Source of the DNA: Carettochelys insculpta
Taxonomy: Eukaryota; Chordata; Testudines; Carettochelyidae
Length of the DNA: 64,000 nucleotides
Assembly (NCBI RefSeq): GCF_033958435.1
Contig: NC_134167.1
Span: 8,080,001 to 8,144,000, forward strand
Direction of reading: 5' to 3'
A program made the translations under genes and the position numbers. This document shows, in pieces, positions 33,301 through 48,300 of this stretch. How positions within the stretch are numbered: the stretch's first letter is position 1; each line of letters begins with the position of its first letter. The notes under the pieces are model-generated. The model made no database searches. It was not told the origin of the DNA and saw nothing but the letters and a program-made list of their open reading frames with translations.

Positions 33301-36300
33301 CCCCCTCTCCCTCCATTTGAGGAAGTTTCATGCCATTTAAATTTAAAGGAACAACTCTGTGTAGGATGAATTCACTTGAAAGTACTAACTTTTTTATACA
33401 TTTTCTTTCAAGGTACAAACAGTAAAAGAGTAGCAGTACTCTCCTCAAATACTCTGTTTAATGGCTAAGCTCAGCATTTGTCCTAAATTCTACCTTTTTA
33501 ATGTTCCTTTTTGTCCTGAGACCCCAACCACGTCGATCGGTTTTTATGATTTCAGCATCTGGATAAAGTCTTTTGGTGAAGCACTGGTTCTGACAGCGCT
33601 CTCCTGCTGGGCAGACTTGGGGATGACACTCATATTGTAGCATCCTGTTCAGACACTCTGACTCTAGGCCACAGGGGTTCTCGTCAGATGGTTTGCAGTT
33701 ACAGCGAGGGATTTCTGACAAATCAGCAACTTGAATTTGAACTTTCCCTATTACCTTGTTGGACTGTGGGGGGAAAAAAAAAGATGTAAGCAAAGCATTT
33801 GGATTTCTGACCATACACACAGAATTCAGATCAGAACCATTTAAATTAAGGCCCACAACAGGCAAACTATTTCAAAAGACAGACAAAAATAACAACCTAT
33901 TACACACACAGCTACTAACATCAGAAGCAGCTGTAATTTTTTTTTTCTATTCCTTTCTAAAAGGAAGTATGTCAACTAAGAAAAGGAAACAAGGCAAAAT
34001 ACTTCTCTGCAATCTAGGACTTTCAGAGGTTGCACGTGACACTGCTTCACCACTAACAATCAAGCACCTCAGGTATTCAGAGAAACCAGCAATGAGATAT
34101 GTAGGATAGAAAGTGGGACAAGTCTGTTTCAAACCGTAAAGTATATGTATTAGTATCACAACTCTTTTGAGGCATACAAAAAAATGGGACAAAAAAGTCC
34201 CAAGAATGTAAATTATTATAAAAGGACAACAAAATAGAGAAGTACATGGCCTGAGATACTGTGCTCCCCATGGTTGCAAAAAAAAACAAAAAACAAAAAA
34301 AAACAAAACCCTAGACTGTCTTTTCAGAGTCCACATTTGGAGATTAATTTCTCACACTAACAGTCTGTTACTACTCAATGTTCATATAATTTCCTACTGG
34401 TAAGTAAGGCCCAAGATTCATTTGAATGGATGGGACCCACTTGGAGATCTCAAAGTCCTTTGTGTTCAGTAAGACTGACCTTAAACTCAAAGTTCCTTTT
34501 ACTGATGCTTCCTACCTCCCCTCTAACAATAAGGGAAGTCACACAAACAAGAGGACTCACTTTAATATGTTTGTAAGGTGGGGGTTTTCTTGAATTTCTT
34601 TCGATCTCTAGTGCTTCTTTGCTTTCTCTTTGTGCTTTCAATTCCTGGAAACGTTTTGCAGCTTCTTCAAGTGCTGTGCAAGGGAGTCCAAAATGGGGAG
34701 GTATTAGTATTGGCTGCTGCTGCTGAGAGACATTTGTGAAAAGCTAGGAATTAGAAATCTACAAAGAACAAGCTAACAATGAAGTGTTACACTATGGTAT
34801 GAACGACTTCTAAATCACATAGTTTACAGTAGATATTTAAACACTACAAGGTGGTCCTCTGCATCAGAGCCCAGGTTCCGCCTTATAACTTCTAATGTAA
34901 GTGGGAAAGAATTAGGGCTGTTTATAAACAGCACAGAGAGGGATGAAGTTAGATGCTAACAAACTTTTACCTCTATTCAACGGCACTATACAGAGTTTAA
35001 GACAGACATAGAACACTAGTCGCACAATTCCCATGCAAGTTAAGTGACGATGGAGAAACAAACAAGTGGAAGTTTTGTTATAAACCACTATAAACTTTGT
35101 TTAATTTTACCTTTCTTGAAGGTCTTGTTAATACTAGTCTGCCCCTCTGCAAAGCTTTTATCTCCTTCAACATAAGGGAAAACTCTGCCCTGGTGTACCC
35201 AATAGTAGTCATGTGAACCAAAGAAAAATACTGGGAAGTCCCCGATATCATGTTTGAGGCCCTGTATGTTGAGAGGCACAGACCTGGGATTGCAGATCTC
35301 AGCTGGCCACCACCTGCAAATTAGAAAACAGCAAAAGCTCAAACCCTTTAAAAGAAAGGCCAATTACCTGGCTTCTCACTTGGGGAATTTCACCTGCAAT
35401 AGTAGAAGCTACATTTAATTCCTAAGAAATATGACTGCCATGTATCCCATTCTCCTTACACAAGCAACATTATCCTTGAAATTACTTGGGGAGCTTCACA
35501 AAAAGACATACATCTTGAAAGCTCTCATATTTCAACCCAGGCTGTGGCACTGGGCCTTGTGCAGTGTATGAATTTTGGGACTAATTAACAAAAAAAGAAA
35601 ATATTTAACAGACCTGCCCAGTTATACTTTACAGTATTTTTACTAAAAACAAACCAGTGACTTAAATTAAAGGCTATTTTATTTATAGATGTAATTTGGA
35701 CAGTTACAATCAAACCAAAATTTGTTTAGATCTACTGTTTAATGATTTTATAGAATTTCACTTTTTAAAAAAATGTGGTTTTACAACTCCTGAGGGTCAC
35801 TTACTTCTTCCCATGAATTTTATTTTATTGTTTTTAAAGGGGCAGGTTATCTGGTGTGTGGGAAGAGTTGATCCCCTTACAGCACTAGAAATCCAAATAG
35901 CAGCATTCTGCTAATGCGAAATAACCAGAAAATAAACTGGCCAGCCCATCATTTCACTGCCCACTGTTTTCTACATCTGCTTCGGAAGGACCATAGAGAA
36001 GAGGACAATTTATTGATCCATTCCATCATCCACTCCGAGCTTCTGGCAGTTCAGAGGTTTAGGAACACCCAGAGCAGGGGGCTGCATCCCTGACCACCCT
36101 GGCTAATAGCCTTAATTGACCTTCATGAACTTACCTAATTCTTTCTGAACCCAGTTATACTACTTCACATCAACCCCCCGCAATGAGCTCCACAGGCTGA
36201 CAGTGCGTTAAACGAAGAAGTACTGCTTTAATATCTGTTTTTTAACTCACTGTCTATTAATACTGTTGGGTTAACCTTTGCTCTCATTTTACATGAAAAA

Positions 36301-39300
36301 AATAAGGGAGTAGGTGTAAAAGAAAGGGGTAAATATTTCCTTATTCATATTCTGCACACCATTCGTGAATTTATCAACCTCAATCTCTTTTCTAAACTGA
36401 ACAGTCCCAGTCTTTTACTGTCTTCATACAGAAGCTGTTCCATATGCCTTATGATTTTTACTGTCCTTCTAGATCCCTTTTTTCCACTTCTAATAAATAT
36501 TTTTAAAGATGGAGTGACCAAAGCTCCACAAATTATTCAACATGTAGACATACCATGATGGACTGATACAGTGACATTACAATATTTTCTCTATCTACTC
36601 CTGTCCTAATGGTTCCTAACATTGTTTGCTTTTTTGACTGCTGCTGCACAGTGTGTGGATGTTTTCAGAGAACTATCCACAGTTAACTCCAAGATCTTTC
36701 TTTGGAATGGTAAAAGCTAATTTAGACTGCAACATTTTGTACATACACATTGAATCAAAAAACTACAAGTAGTGTGATTTGACAATTTCAAGTAAATGGA
36801 TTTAGAAGCCAAAGATAAAGCGAATAATGGGACAAATTCTGAATATTTTCACACAGCAATTCAACCTGAAAGAATTTATACACGATAAAAAACCCTCAAA
36901 AAACTACTTTTAGTTTCATTTTCTTATGTGCCATTTGCCCACCAAAGCTAAGATTTAATCACAAGACCATAATTAAATAACCAATGACATGGATGCATTT
37001 CTAGGTTTAAGTTATGGCTGAACATGTGTAGTGAGCCTAGATAAAAATACCTTTAAGTTTAACACGTCAGTAACTAAGAGGGATAAAACTCCACATTGTT
37101 AATAAAACATATTAAGTTATGTGCTTCGGCAACCTGAAACAGATATTCCAACATTTTCAGCTCTCGAGGAACTCTGACACCTCTTGATTTAATTCTAGGG
37201 AAAGTCAGAGCTGACAATTGTCAGAATACAATACGTCTATGTGATCACAGACAGGGGAGAGGTTTTTTTAAATTCAACTACTATTGGGAAGAAGGGCTCA
37301 TGCTCTGAGCAACTGTCGCAAGAGGCAGGCCTTTAATTGAGTGTACAGCAGTCAGTCTTGGTCATATTTCACTGATTTGTAACAATTTCCTGGCAGTTTT
37401 GTTGTACTTGTGGAAGTCTGGAAATCAAAATTAAAAGCAAGATTACTTCTTACAATAAAAAATGGGGATGATAAAAGCATCTTCCATGGACAACTTAAAA
37501 CTGAAGTGCCAAAGGCTGTCTGACATACCCGTTCTTTGGATGTGTTCTACAGCCAGGCTCTACACAAAAGGCAGAAAGCCAAAGAGACAGCAAGAAGTAT
37601 GTTTGAGATGAAAATCCCTGAAAACCCACTTGCCTTCCTCGTCTTGGGAAACAGAGGACTATTTACCACCTTCACCAATGTCTGTTAGACATGCACCAAT
37701 TTACTGACTGCATTTATTTGAAGGCACAGGTAGGGACTTGCAAGAGGATCAACTGCCTTCTGCATTCCTGCAGAAGCCTTTTATGATCTCTAAAAATAAA
37801 TGCAAAAAAGGAAGTTTAGATGCCCTAGGTACTTCCTGATCCTCTGCATCAGCAGGGCACTCTTAGGGAATCCATAGAGTACTCACCTTAATCCATAAAA
37901 ATACAGGAGCAGAATTTAATTATGAAGCCATACAACATCCGACACCATGTTAGAGACAAAGTGTATTTCTTGTTTACTAACATTGGTTGTATAGCTGCAG
38001 GACATACTAAAAACTTAAACCTCACTCACACCTTTAAATTTAAACTTAGGCGCTCAGGGCACATACAATAGTTTCCAGTTGTATTTAGCAAACTTGCCTG
38101 TAATTTCCAAGCTTGACCCAAACAATCTGCTTGTAATGTAGTTTCTTGCCAGCTTTACAGTCATTGCAATTCCAACATCCTTCTGGCATATCTATGTTGA
38201 GACATTCGGGGTGGAAGGAAGCTGGACAAGACTCGCAGCACAACAACTTCCCACCTTTAAACAAACAAACTCACTCATTGTACAGAAATAGCAGTTTGGG
38301 GCTTTTGTGTGTGTTTTTTGTAAATATTTAATTAAATGCATTAGATTTGCATTTGCCTCACACCAAACATATGGGAAAAGGAAGGGATCAAGTCAAAGCT
38401 ACAATGCTGGATTAAAAATAAGTCTCTTTTGTATTATACATTTCTCCACTCTAATAAGCAAAATCTCAATTCCTCACTGCATCACAAATTGGGAAAAGAA
38501 AGCCAATGAATTTCAAAAATTTAGGTTCAATCAGGCAAGCTGGCATTACATCAGATCTACCTAAGAGAAACAATCTTGAGAACTGTATGGCTTTTTATTA
38601 AAGCCAGGCAGTCTGGCAATGGCCAACACCTCTTCTGGACTATCAGACAAATGAAGAGCTTTTTAGGAATGCTTATTAAACCAACATTGTCATGACTAAA
38701 TCCCTTAGCAATCAGTTAGTGTGCACAAAAACCAGCCTATAGGTTGATCAATGTTTTTCTGCTTTCACAAAGTCAGGAGAGAAAAAAATGTGAAAATTGA
38801 AACGAAAGTCAGTGCATACTCTTCAAAATGAAGATTTACCAGTGTGTGCACTCTGAATTTACTTGTATAATGCAGAATGAGATATTACAGAAATATTCAC
38901 CTGGGCCCAGAGTTCCCTTTGAACACAATGGGAATCTGATCTAACAATATAGTAAACATTACTTGCAAAAAAATTAGACAAAAAATGTTTTGGTTGGCTT
39001 GCTTTCTAGCAGATATGTTTATCGTAGGCACTCACAGCACATCTATAAATACCATTGTCAATACACAAAAAAGCTCATTACAATAAACACATTTGCTACA
39101 ATCTAGATAGAAATTTAATTCACTTTTTAGTCCCAAAGTAAAAAGACTGGGAGAGATTTAAAACCAGTATTTTAGCAATTACAATATCAGTTTGAATTTT
39201 TTACTTTCAAATGTTTATCAGAAAATCTTGTCCACCTATAGACTTTCAAAACTGTCATTGATTTGATTATAATATATTGTAAAAAGCATTCCTTAAACAG

Positions 39301-42300
39301 TGACAAAATCACTTACTATATTTCCTCTGCTAAAAACATTATACAATCCAAGCATTTGGACTTTTCTGAGTGTCCCCACCCCATGATCAAGTGTTTTTTA
39401 AAGAATTTTTGTAAGTGTTATTTCAGAGGAAATACAGACCCAGCATAAATTACTGAAACAATATCCAACATGGTAAAATGCCAAGAGATGTCAAAACCAA
39501 ACAAAAATCAAAATAAAACTCAGAGCTAAGCAAGAGAACTTCACTCTTAGGATGCATTAGTAAGATATTGCTCAAGCTAAGCAACCAGAGGGCTCAAAAT
39601 AATTTTTGTGGTCAGAAGTTACAAAAAAATAAAAGCTGTCTACATCTAGCAACATTTGAAATGATCAAATTTTAAAATGACTGATGGGGCACGATTTCTG
39701 AGCACCCTTTGGGAAATCAATTTTTTGTGGGGTTAGAGTATCACCTCTGAATCTTACAGACACACACAGTTGGATCTCTTTCCATAACTCCTTTGACAGC
39801 AATAGCATTACCAGCATAAAGCAATCTAGTTTTATTCCTGAAAAAGCTTCTGTCCTAAGACTATTGTGAACTGCCCACCTGCCTTTCTTGGCAGGACAGA
39901 ATCCCTGTTTGCTCAAAATGCAGCACCTTCTGCCACTCCAGTAAAAAGCTTTGTTCTAGGAAGTGAGCAGTCAATCACATGAAGAGGGAAAGGAGCATCA
40001 CTCAGCCTGCACTAACAGAAATGAAATACAATGCCCCTGGATTGTTACAAACACACAGGCAAAAAGCCATCTGTCTTCCTAAACCTTAGGTCATCTGGAA
40101 TGCCAATATAACAATAAACATTCAAACAAATTTCCTACTCTGACTGTTGCAGGTGCTAAGCAGTCCCTGTAACAGACTTCCTCCGAAAAAGGCAATTTAA
40201 GAAGTTTTAATAATCAATCAATGAGCTGGCACTGAACTACAGCAATATTAAACTCTATTCACCATCTCTTAGTGTTTTAATTATGTGGATTATTCCAATT
40301 TGATGAAGACTACCCAGTGACAGATACACTATTTGGCCTTTTGTGGAGAGGGAAAATTTAGTGATGTTAATTATTTTAAGCCCTTTTATTATAGTAAATT
40401 ATTTGCTAACAACATGAACACGCACTCACAATAATCAATGAGTGAAATTTACTAAAAGCAACAGGTGGTGCTTGGCAAGCAAACTTTTTTATTTGGTTTA
40501 AAAAAAGAGAAAGAAAACAGGAAAAGCGAAAGTAAACTGAAGAGAAAGAAACTATTTGGTTACCTTTCTCACATTTCTTTTTGGAAGCTGACGGAGGAGG
40601 AGGAATCATAGGTAATTTCATCAACTCAGCACGATTTGATTCATTCAGTAGGTAGTGGGACTTATAGGCATATGAACTGAACAGGGGGTCTGAATGATCC
40701 TGCACTACCAGCCCTATATGAAACAAACAGAAAGAGATGAGTTGCAATGAAACTACCCATGATTCCATAAAGGTGAAAATAAAATAAATCAAAACCATAC
40801 CTACTATGTGTGTGTGTGTGTATATATATATATATGTTATAAGTTTGAAAATAAGATAATATGAAGAAAAAGAAACGTCTGACAGAAAAGGTTTCTACAA
40901 CTACTGAAGGATGAGGTTATGTGTCAGACAGACCGAATCTAAGTGAAAGTGGAGGAAAACTGAAGAGTAAATAAAAACAGTTTCTAAATGAAATTTTATT
41001 TGTGCAATAATTTTAACTTGCACACTTAGGAAAAAAGCACCAAAAAAGTACCTGCTGCTAATTCCCCATGAATCATCCTGCCCCCAAAAGAAAACAGCCA
41101 GCCAAATTATATAGCATGACTGTATCAGAAGCAGTAGTGGCAGTAGGGCTTTAAACTGAAGAATTAAAGATTGTATATGCACATCTACACATGTGAAGAA
41201 GATTATGAAATGGGCTTCACAGACAACACTGCAGGAGTTGATAAAAGGGGATAGGAGCCATCAGGACAGCCGTGGGAAAAACCCTCAAATACCATCAACA
41301 AATATCAAGATAAATGAATATTTCTGCTATCAGCCATTCAAGTGCTTGTGTGGAGCAGAAAGGACTGGGAACAAAAGGTACTTCCCATGTGATAAAACAA
41401 GGTAAGTAATACCACTGAGCTTGTTTACACTACTACCTTCCTTCGAAGGAAGGATGGTAATTAGGGTGTTGGGAGTTTACTAATGAAGTGCTGCCGTGCA
41501 TAGGCAGCACTTCGTTAAGCAAATTCCCCCCCGCAGCAACTTCGAAGTTTTAAACTTCGAAGTACCTGCACGTGTCTAGCTGCGGCTCACCCGCTGGTAC
41601 TTCGAAGTGCCGAGGCAACTTCAAAGTCCCCTTAACTCCTCAAAATTTACACCCTAATTACCATCCTTCCTTTGAAGGGAGGTAGTAGTGTGAACAAACC
41701 CACTATGTAATTTGGTGTCTTACTGTTAAGGAGTAAACCAGGCCCTGGCTACCTCCAGCTACTAGGTAAGTTTTCAAACTGTACTGCTAGTGTTTTGATA
41801 CCTACATTTTCTTGCTTTCCAAGACTGCATTTTGTCTGAACATGCACTTCTCCTCCTAATACTACTGAGAATGGTAAGTGATAGTTATTACTTATTGCAT
41901 ATGCAAACAGTAATTGTAGGACATTTAATTCCTTTTTTCTTCCTTTCAAGGGACTCTCAGTACTCTTGCCACCTCTCAGATAATTTTACCACTTCCTCAC
42001 TCCATGCCACCATCCAGAGGAAAAGTGATTAGAGAGAACTTCATTTTGAGCCTACCAATACTGCTGAACAGGTTAATGAAGATGCACCTTGCACATCAAT
42101 CTTTCCGCTGGTGGAGCACAATGCCTTCCAATGTGAGCTATCCCAGACACAAACAAATCTATAATCAAATGTTCTCTGGGAGTGGCTATATTCCTACCAT
42201 AGCACAAAGCAGTTTCAGTTAGTGGCCAATTATTTTTAAACTTTGAATAGATGTAGTTGAGTACACAGGAGTGACAATGTATTTTAATTTCCATATGCAT

Positions 42301-45300
42301 GGTGCCAAAAGATTCCTTCTATAGTACAGGAAGTGTCAGCCACAGGGCTTGTAAGCAGTCCAATTCAGATACATAAGCTAGATATGAAACATATAAAAAT
42401 TGTTACTGTCTAAACAAGCTGGTGACAGAAAACCCCATTTTGTCCTGTATCTTACATTTCTACTTTAAAAAGTGGCAGAAATGCCAAATCTGCAACTCTG
42501 TTCTCTGGTGTCATCACAATAAGAAAGCCCTTTTCATGGTACTAGGCAATCAACAGTCAGATTTGGAAGCCTAGCATCAAATTCTGCTTTCAGTTGTTCA
42601 TGTCTCAGACTGACTCGGGATGGATGCCAAGTTCATGGAAGAAACTTCCCACCTGTAGGGAAACAGGACTTGCCTAACAGATCCAGTCACTGCCTTTATT
42701 TTGCAGTTGACTAGTCAAGCATATACCAAGCACCTTAAAGAACAATCCCTAAGAGCTTCATTCTCATAAACAAAGAGGAATACACTTCCGACAAGTTTTA
42801 CAGGTCTATAAACGTTTTTAGTGAGTGGGTGCTTGTTTGCTGAACACAAGAGCAGAGAGAAACAGCTTTCGGGAGCCAGTTCCACAGATGGTTTGGCTGG
42901 TTAGAGGAACTAACACAATTGTTCTTCACAGAAACAAATACTGCGTGCTATTGGACAATTACTTATCCTGACATTGTAGTGTAAAAAGGCTGTATGGTAC
43001 ATTATAATATTACAACACATTTACAGCTGCTCTAGAAATGACTAGAGTTCCTCCACTCTGCAAATCTATCATGGAGTTAAATACATTCAGATCTCATTAC
43101 CAGGCACAGCCTTTCATGAACAGACTCTGTCAATGTCTAAAAACTCACTCATGTAAGTAAACTTATTCTAAGCAACGGATGTCGCCCCCGCTAGGACCTA
43201 CCCCATCATGGAAAAAGCAACAACAACAGTAGGTGAAGAGGCAGTGTTCCAGAGTAAGAGATCCCTCGTGTAAGTCTTTATGGTGTCAGGCTGGGGCTAC
43301 TGCTGGCCCTTTTAAATAGGGATTTCTAATCTGATCTCTCATCAGCCAACAAGGATTCAGTCACCAATTCTCAGCTGATTCTTCATGAGTAGGACATATG
43401 CTCCTGCATTTGAGACCAAAGTCAGAGTGTTTCCACATAACTAGCATACAACCCTGAAGCTCTGGATACTTTAGTTCTACGTATTTCTTCTCTGTTTACA
43501 GTAGAAGAGCTTTACTAACTCTATACTGAAAAGATAGAGAGAAAACAAACAAACAATCTCCTCCCCATTTTTTTTCTTGGACACCTGGACATACATTGTT
43601 AGCTAAAATATTAATATGAAATGAGTGAGATTTGTTTGGCATAGTTTTAACTTTAGTTTGAAACCTGAGTACCTATATGAGAAGTTATGCTTACAAATAC
43701 CAAAGGGTATTGCTAGCTGCAATTCGGAGAGAGTTGAAAACAGGATTTTTGTTTGTAAACTACGTACTTGTACACATGCTAATGAATTCAGAATCAAAAT
43801 GAAACAAAGTAGGCTAAACACCTGTACAGAAATCTACAACTGAGCAATAAAAAGAACACTGATGCATGCAACACCCATAAGTTTGTCGGCATGTGTGTAT
43901 GCTTACACAACACAAGCATGATTCACTTGGCAAACTTCCTGTTTAGAAGTACCCCAAAGCACTGAAATAGGCTCATGAAAGGAAAAGCACTGAACCATGT
44001 TGCAAACGCTGTTTCACACGCCTCGAGAGCCCCACCCAGGCTCTGCATTCTAAGACTTACTGTTTACCTCTGAACCTCCGGACGCCATTTCTCTGGAAAA
44101 AATTAGATTTATTTAAAAAGGAAAGAACTTTGTTACACCTTGGAACCTCTAACAGCTGCTGCACTCAAATCAGAACTGGGGGGGAACCCAACTCTGGAAC
44201 TCCCTTTTCTCTCCTCTTCTCTAGATCCTGTATCTAGTAATCAGCTCTTGCTCACACAGGTGGAACCTCTCTAATCCGTAACACTCTCACCCGACAACAT
44301 CCACAATCTAGCATGATTTTAGTTAGCTCAATGACCAACTTGGATGTGGCCAAGTTTCCTATGGTCCCATAAAGTTTGTTTACAGCCACCAGTCCTGGCT
44401 CTCAGTGTTCTGGGCTGTTATTTACCTGTAATTTTACCCCTAAATGTCTTCTAACAGAGCAGTAAGCAGTGGAAGTGTTGATAACGTGGTAGACCATATC
44501 GACCTCCTGTGTTCTGGCAAATTCTCTCGTCTAGCACCGGTCAGGTCCTGAGGTGCCAGACTAGAGAGGTTCGATCTGTATATACAAAACCATCTTTGCC
44601 ATACAAAGTAGTCTTCTAACTGCATAAAGTGAATACAAGCAAGCGGAGTTAGGATTCATCATGTATTTCCACTCCTTTACTACTGACTGCAAAACAGCTG
44701 AAAAACACAATGCATTCAGTGTGAACTTCCTCAAGTGTTGTGTGTCATGGAGGTTTTTATATATAAAAATTACATATAAGCTCCATGTATTTAAATTTCA
44801 CACCCCAAAGAGAACATGGTAGAAATCTCTTTGCTACTGGGCTTTTGGACCAACATAAAATAAAGTACTGGAATATTTAGTCCTACACCTTCTGGCAGAA
44901 TATAAAATAAAAAGTGACAGACAAGCAGCTGGGGTTTCAAAAAAAAAAAAAGGGGGGGAAAAACGTAACAGTGGCAGCATAAGGAAAACAGTATTTTTAA
45001 TTAGATTTCATCTGATTTAGGTGGTAATTCCTGTTATATTTTTCTAAAAAAAAAAAATATTTCTCTAAGGGGATCTGGCTGTCATAATGGGAATTCTCTC
45101 GCTTATGAGCAAACCCCCACCACCCACCTAAAAGATACTTCATTATTTTCAATGTACACAGGATCAAAGAAACCCCTCTTGCTGAAGAGATGGAGAATCA
45201 GTGTTCGCTGATTAGACTTGCAACTCCTGGAACTGTGGGCTCAACCTCTACTTTCTTCCCAAATGACAGCATAGATACATCTCCATGTTTCAAAACTGAG

Positions 45301-48300
45301 TTTGAACAACAAACACACCAAGCAACAATGTATACAAAAACTCTAGCATGAGAAATGAGTATCATGTGTGCTATCCCAGCACTCAGAGAAGAAGCTCAGA
45401 AGCCAAGAGAAAGCCCCAAAAGAAAAAAAAGAGTTTTGTAAACTATCCCAGTGTTATCACATAACTGTAGTAATGACCACTGTTATAAACTGAAGGGGGG
45501 AAAAAAGTAGTTCTCACCTCTTGCACAAACGAAACAAAAGCCTACATTTACAGCTGATGAAGCATGATTCCTTTTGGAATGGTTGCTACAGATGAGAATG
45601 TAGGATGACACAAACAAGCTTCCTGCAGCAATACAGCCATCTCCTGAGTGATAGGCAACTGGGCACCTCAAACATCTCACCATGCGTCCTGTTTAACAGA
45701 AATGCAGAAGAATGCACCATGTCACAGTGGAATTAGGACCAGGTACAAGACATCATAGACTGCTATACAAATGTGTCTTAGTCATTAGACAGTGTCTTAG
45801 CCAGGGTATTAGACACTAACGTCTTCAAAAAAGCAACAAGTTTCACACTGTTTACTTTAATGTCTGATGCATAATTTCCAAGACCCATTTGGCTCAAAAT
45901 ACTTGGCTTGCTTGACAATACGAGTTCACTTCTAAAGGAAAGGACCTCTTCTGAACAGAACCACTGTTCTACAGTCCATTGCTATACTTCATCTTTGTAC
46001 ATCTGACCTTTAACTTACAATCGTCTCCAGAAGTAGGGCACAGAAGATGCTCCAGCTCTCCTTTGCGCTACTTTCATTATGCTGGCTGTTTCACAGTACC
46101 CCCCTGCTTCCCATGTCTGACCTGTTTCACAGTGAACACACTGTATTAATGACAAGACCCTATCAAATTCACTGTCCACTTTGGTCAGTTTCATGGTCAT
46201 TAGGTTTTAAAAATGTAAGTTTTATGATTTCAGCTGTTTAAATCACAAATTTCCTAGTGATGTAACTGTAGGAGTCCTGGCCCAAAAAAGGAATAGTGGG
46301 GAGGGTCCCAAGGATATTGTGGGGGGAAGAGGGGTACAGTAACACTACCCTTACTTCTGCAATGTTGCAGGGGCAGCGGTACTGCCTTTAGAGCAGGGCA
46401 GATGAAGAACAGTGGATGCTGCCGGGGAGCCCAGCTCTGAAGGCACAGCCACTGTCAGCAGCAGCTCAGAAAGACATCATAGTAGGATACAGCCACACTT
46501 ACTTCTGTGCTGCTGCCTGTAGAATTCAGCCCTCAGTCATCAGCTGCCACTCTCTGGCCACACAGCTCTGCAGGCAGCAGTGCAGAAGTAAGCATGGTAT
46601 GATATAGCATTGAAACCTTTACTTCTGTGGTATGGCATTGCCTTCAGAGCTGGGCACCGAGCCAGCAGCTGCTGCTCAATGCTCAAACAATTCAGCAGAC
46701 AGCGCAGAAGGGTGACAATACCGCAATCCTCCTATAATAACCTTGCAACTCCCCTTCAACTGTTTATTGAGCCAGGACCCCCAATTTGAGAAACACTTGT
46801 CTTCCCCAGTGAAATCTGTGTAGTTCAGGACACAAGCATGGCACACAAAAGACAGAACAAGGAGGACAGCAGATTTCATGGTTCACAATGCATTTTTCAT
46901 GGCTGTGAATTTGGTAGGGCCCTATTGATAACTAAACTGATAATGAATCCCTGTACAGTCATCCTTTCATACTGTATCACATTATGAGTGTAAGGTACCA
47001 CAATTATCTTCATTTTCTGCTACTTGATTCACTGTTAGCTCTTTTACAGCATCCTATTATCCACATGCAGTTGTGCTCTCACCTTTACTTGCTTTGTGGA
47101 TATCCTTATCCACTGAACAGGCCGTACAGCAATGCTGGGGGCAACGAAATCCTCGTGACTCAAAGACAGCAGTGGCAAACTTACGAACACAGGCTTCATG
47201 ATAAAATTTACCACAAGCATTGACTGAACAGCGCTTCACATCTTTACCAGGAAGCTTGCAGGAAAAGCACGTGTGCTGTCCTTTTAAGAAAAGGAATAAA
47301 ACCAATCTCAGCATGAAAGCTATCAGTTATCTTCTGTGAGGCAAGTTTGCAAATTTGGCAGAAGCAGAAAATCTCTGAAGTTAATGCAGTTGCACCAGTG
47401 TAAGAAAAATATCCCCCCTCACTATTACTACCGCAGAGGGCCCCACTGCACTAGGTACAGTACAAATAGGAAGACATAGCCCCACACTAAACAGCTTACC
47501 AATATACCTTTAAACAGTACTTGCTAAGTTGGAGGGGGAAAAAGTTAGCAGTGACTTTATTTACTGTATAACATCTCTGCTCAGCCCTGAAGATAATTAG
47601 TGAAGTATCTTCCAATCACTGTAATCCACCACCAACATACCATTTAACAAAGATCTTTTTTTCAGCACTGGACCAGCATGGGAAGATCTGACCCAAGACC
47701 TTTCCCCATCGCTCAAACACAGTAACACACTTACCATTTTTACATTCCACGCAGATGAACTTCCCATCGGGTATTGATCTCAGTCCAAGGCATTCTGTGT
47801 GGAAGACTCTACAGCACTCTCCTTCACATGACACCAGAGACTCACCAGAGCTTTCACAAATCTTAAGCAAGCAAACAGCTAATCAGAGAACAAGACAGCT
47901 GGGAGATGTTTACATTCAAGTGACAAACAAATGATGCAATAGAAATGAACTAGTTGAAACCTCTTTATAGCATCACACTACTGCCTCCTGGCTTTTAACC
48001 CAGGCAACAGTTGACTGAAGCCACTGACAGAACCAGCAATAGTCATGGCCACTGGAAGCCTCCAGCACTCATGGAATGTGCCCCTTATAACAAGGTGAAC
48101 CCTAACTTTTTGCTTTCAGGCTTCTTTTCCTGCACATGGCCAAAATAGTGGCTACCACTTGTGCTTCCCCTCCTAGCCATATATACAGTCTCAAGTAATT
48201 GTCGAGACAATCACAACATTTTCCCTCAGATGCAGACCCTGCCAGTTAGCCAGGCCTAAGTCATAAAAAGACTAGCATATTGTTTTGCTCTCATTTTGTT

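Larger units (their letters stand above)
40714..45517 (-). other. NSD3 intron (4.8 kb)
   Basis: It contains a TG/TA microsatellite, one Harbinger-like MITE (41417-41701) and a Tigger-like MITE (about 44256-44580). The 42-44 kb part shows nothing recognisable. Confidence 0.65.
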
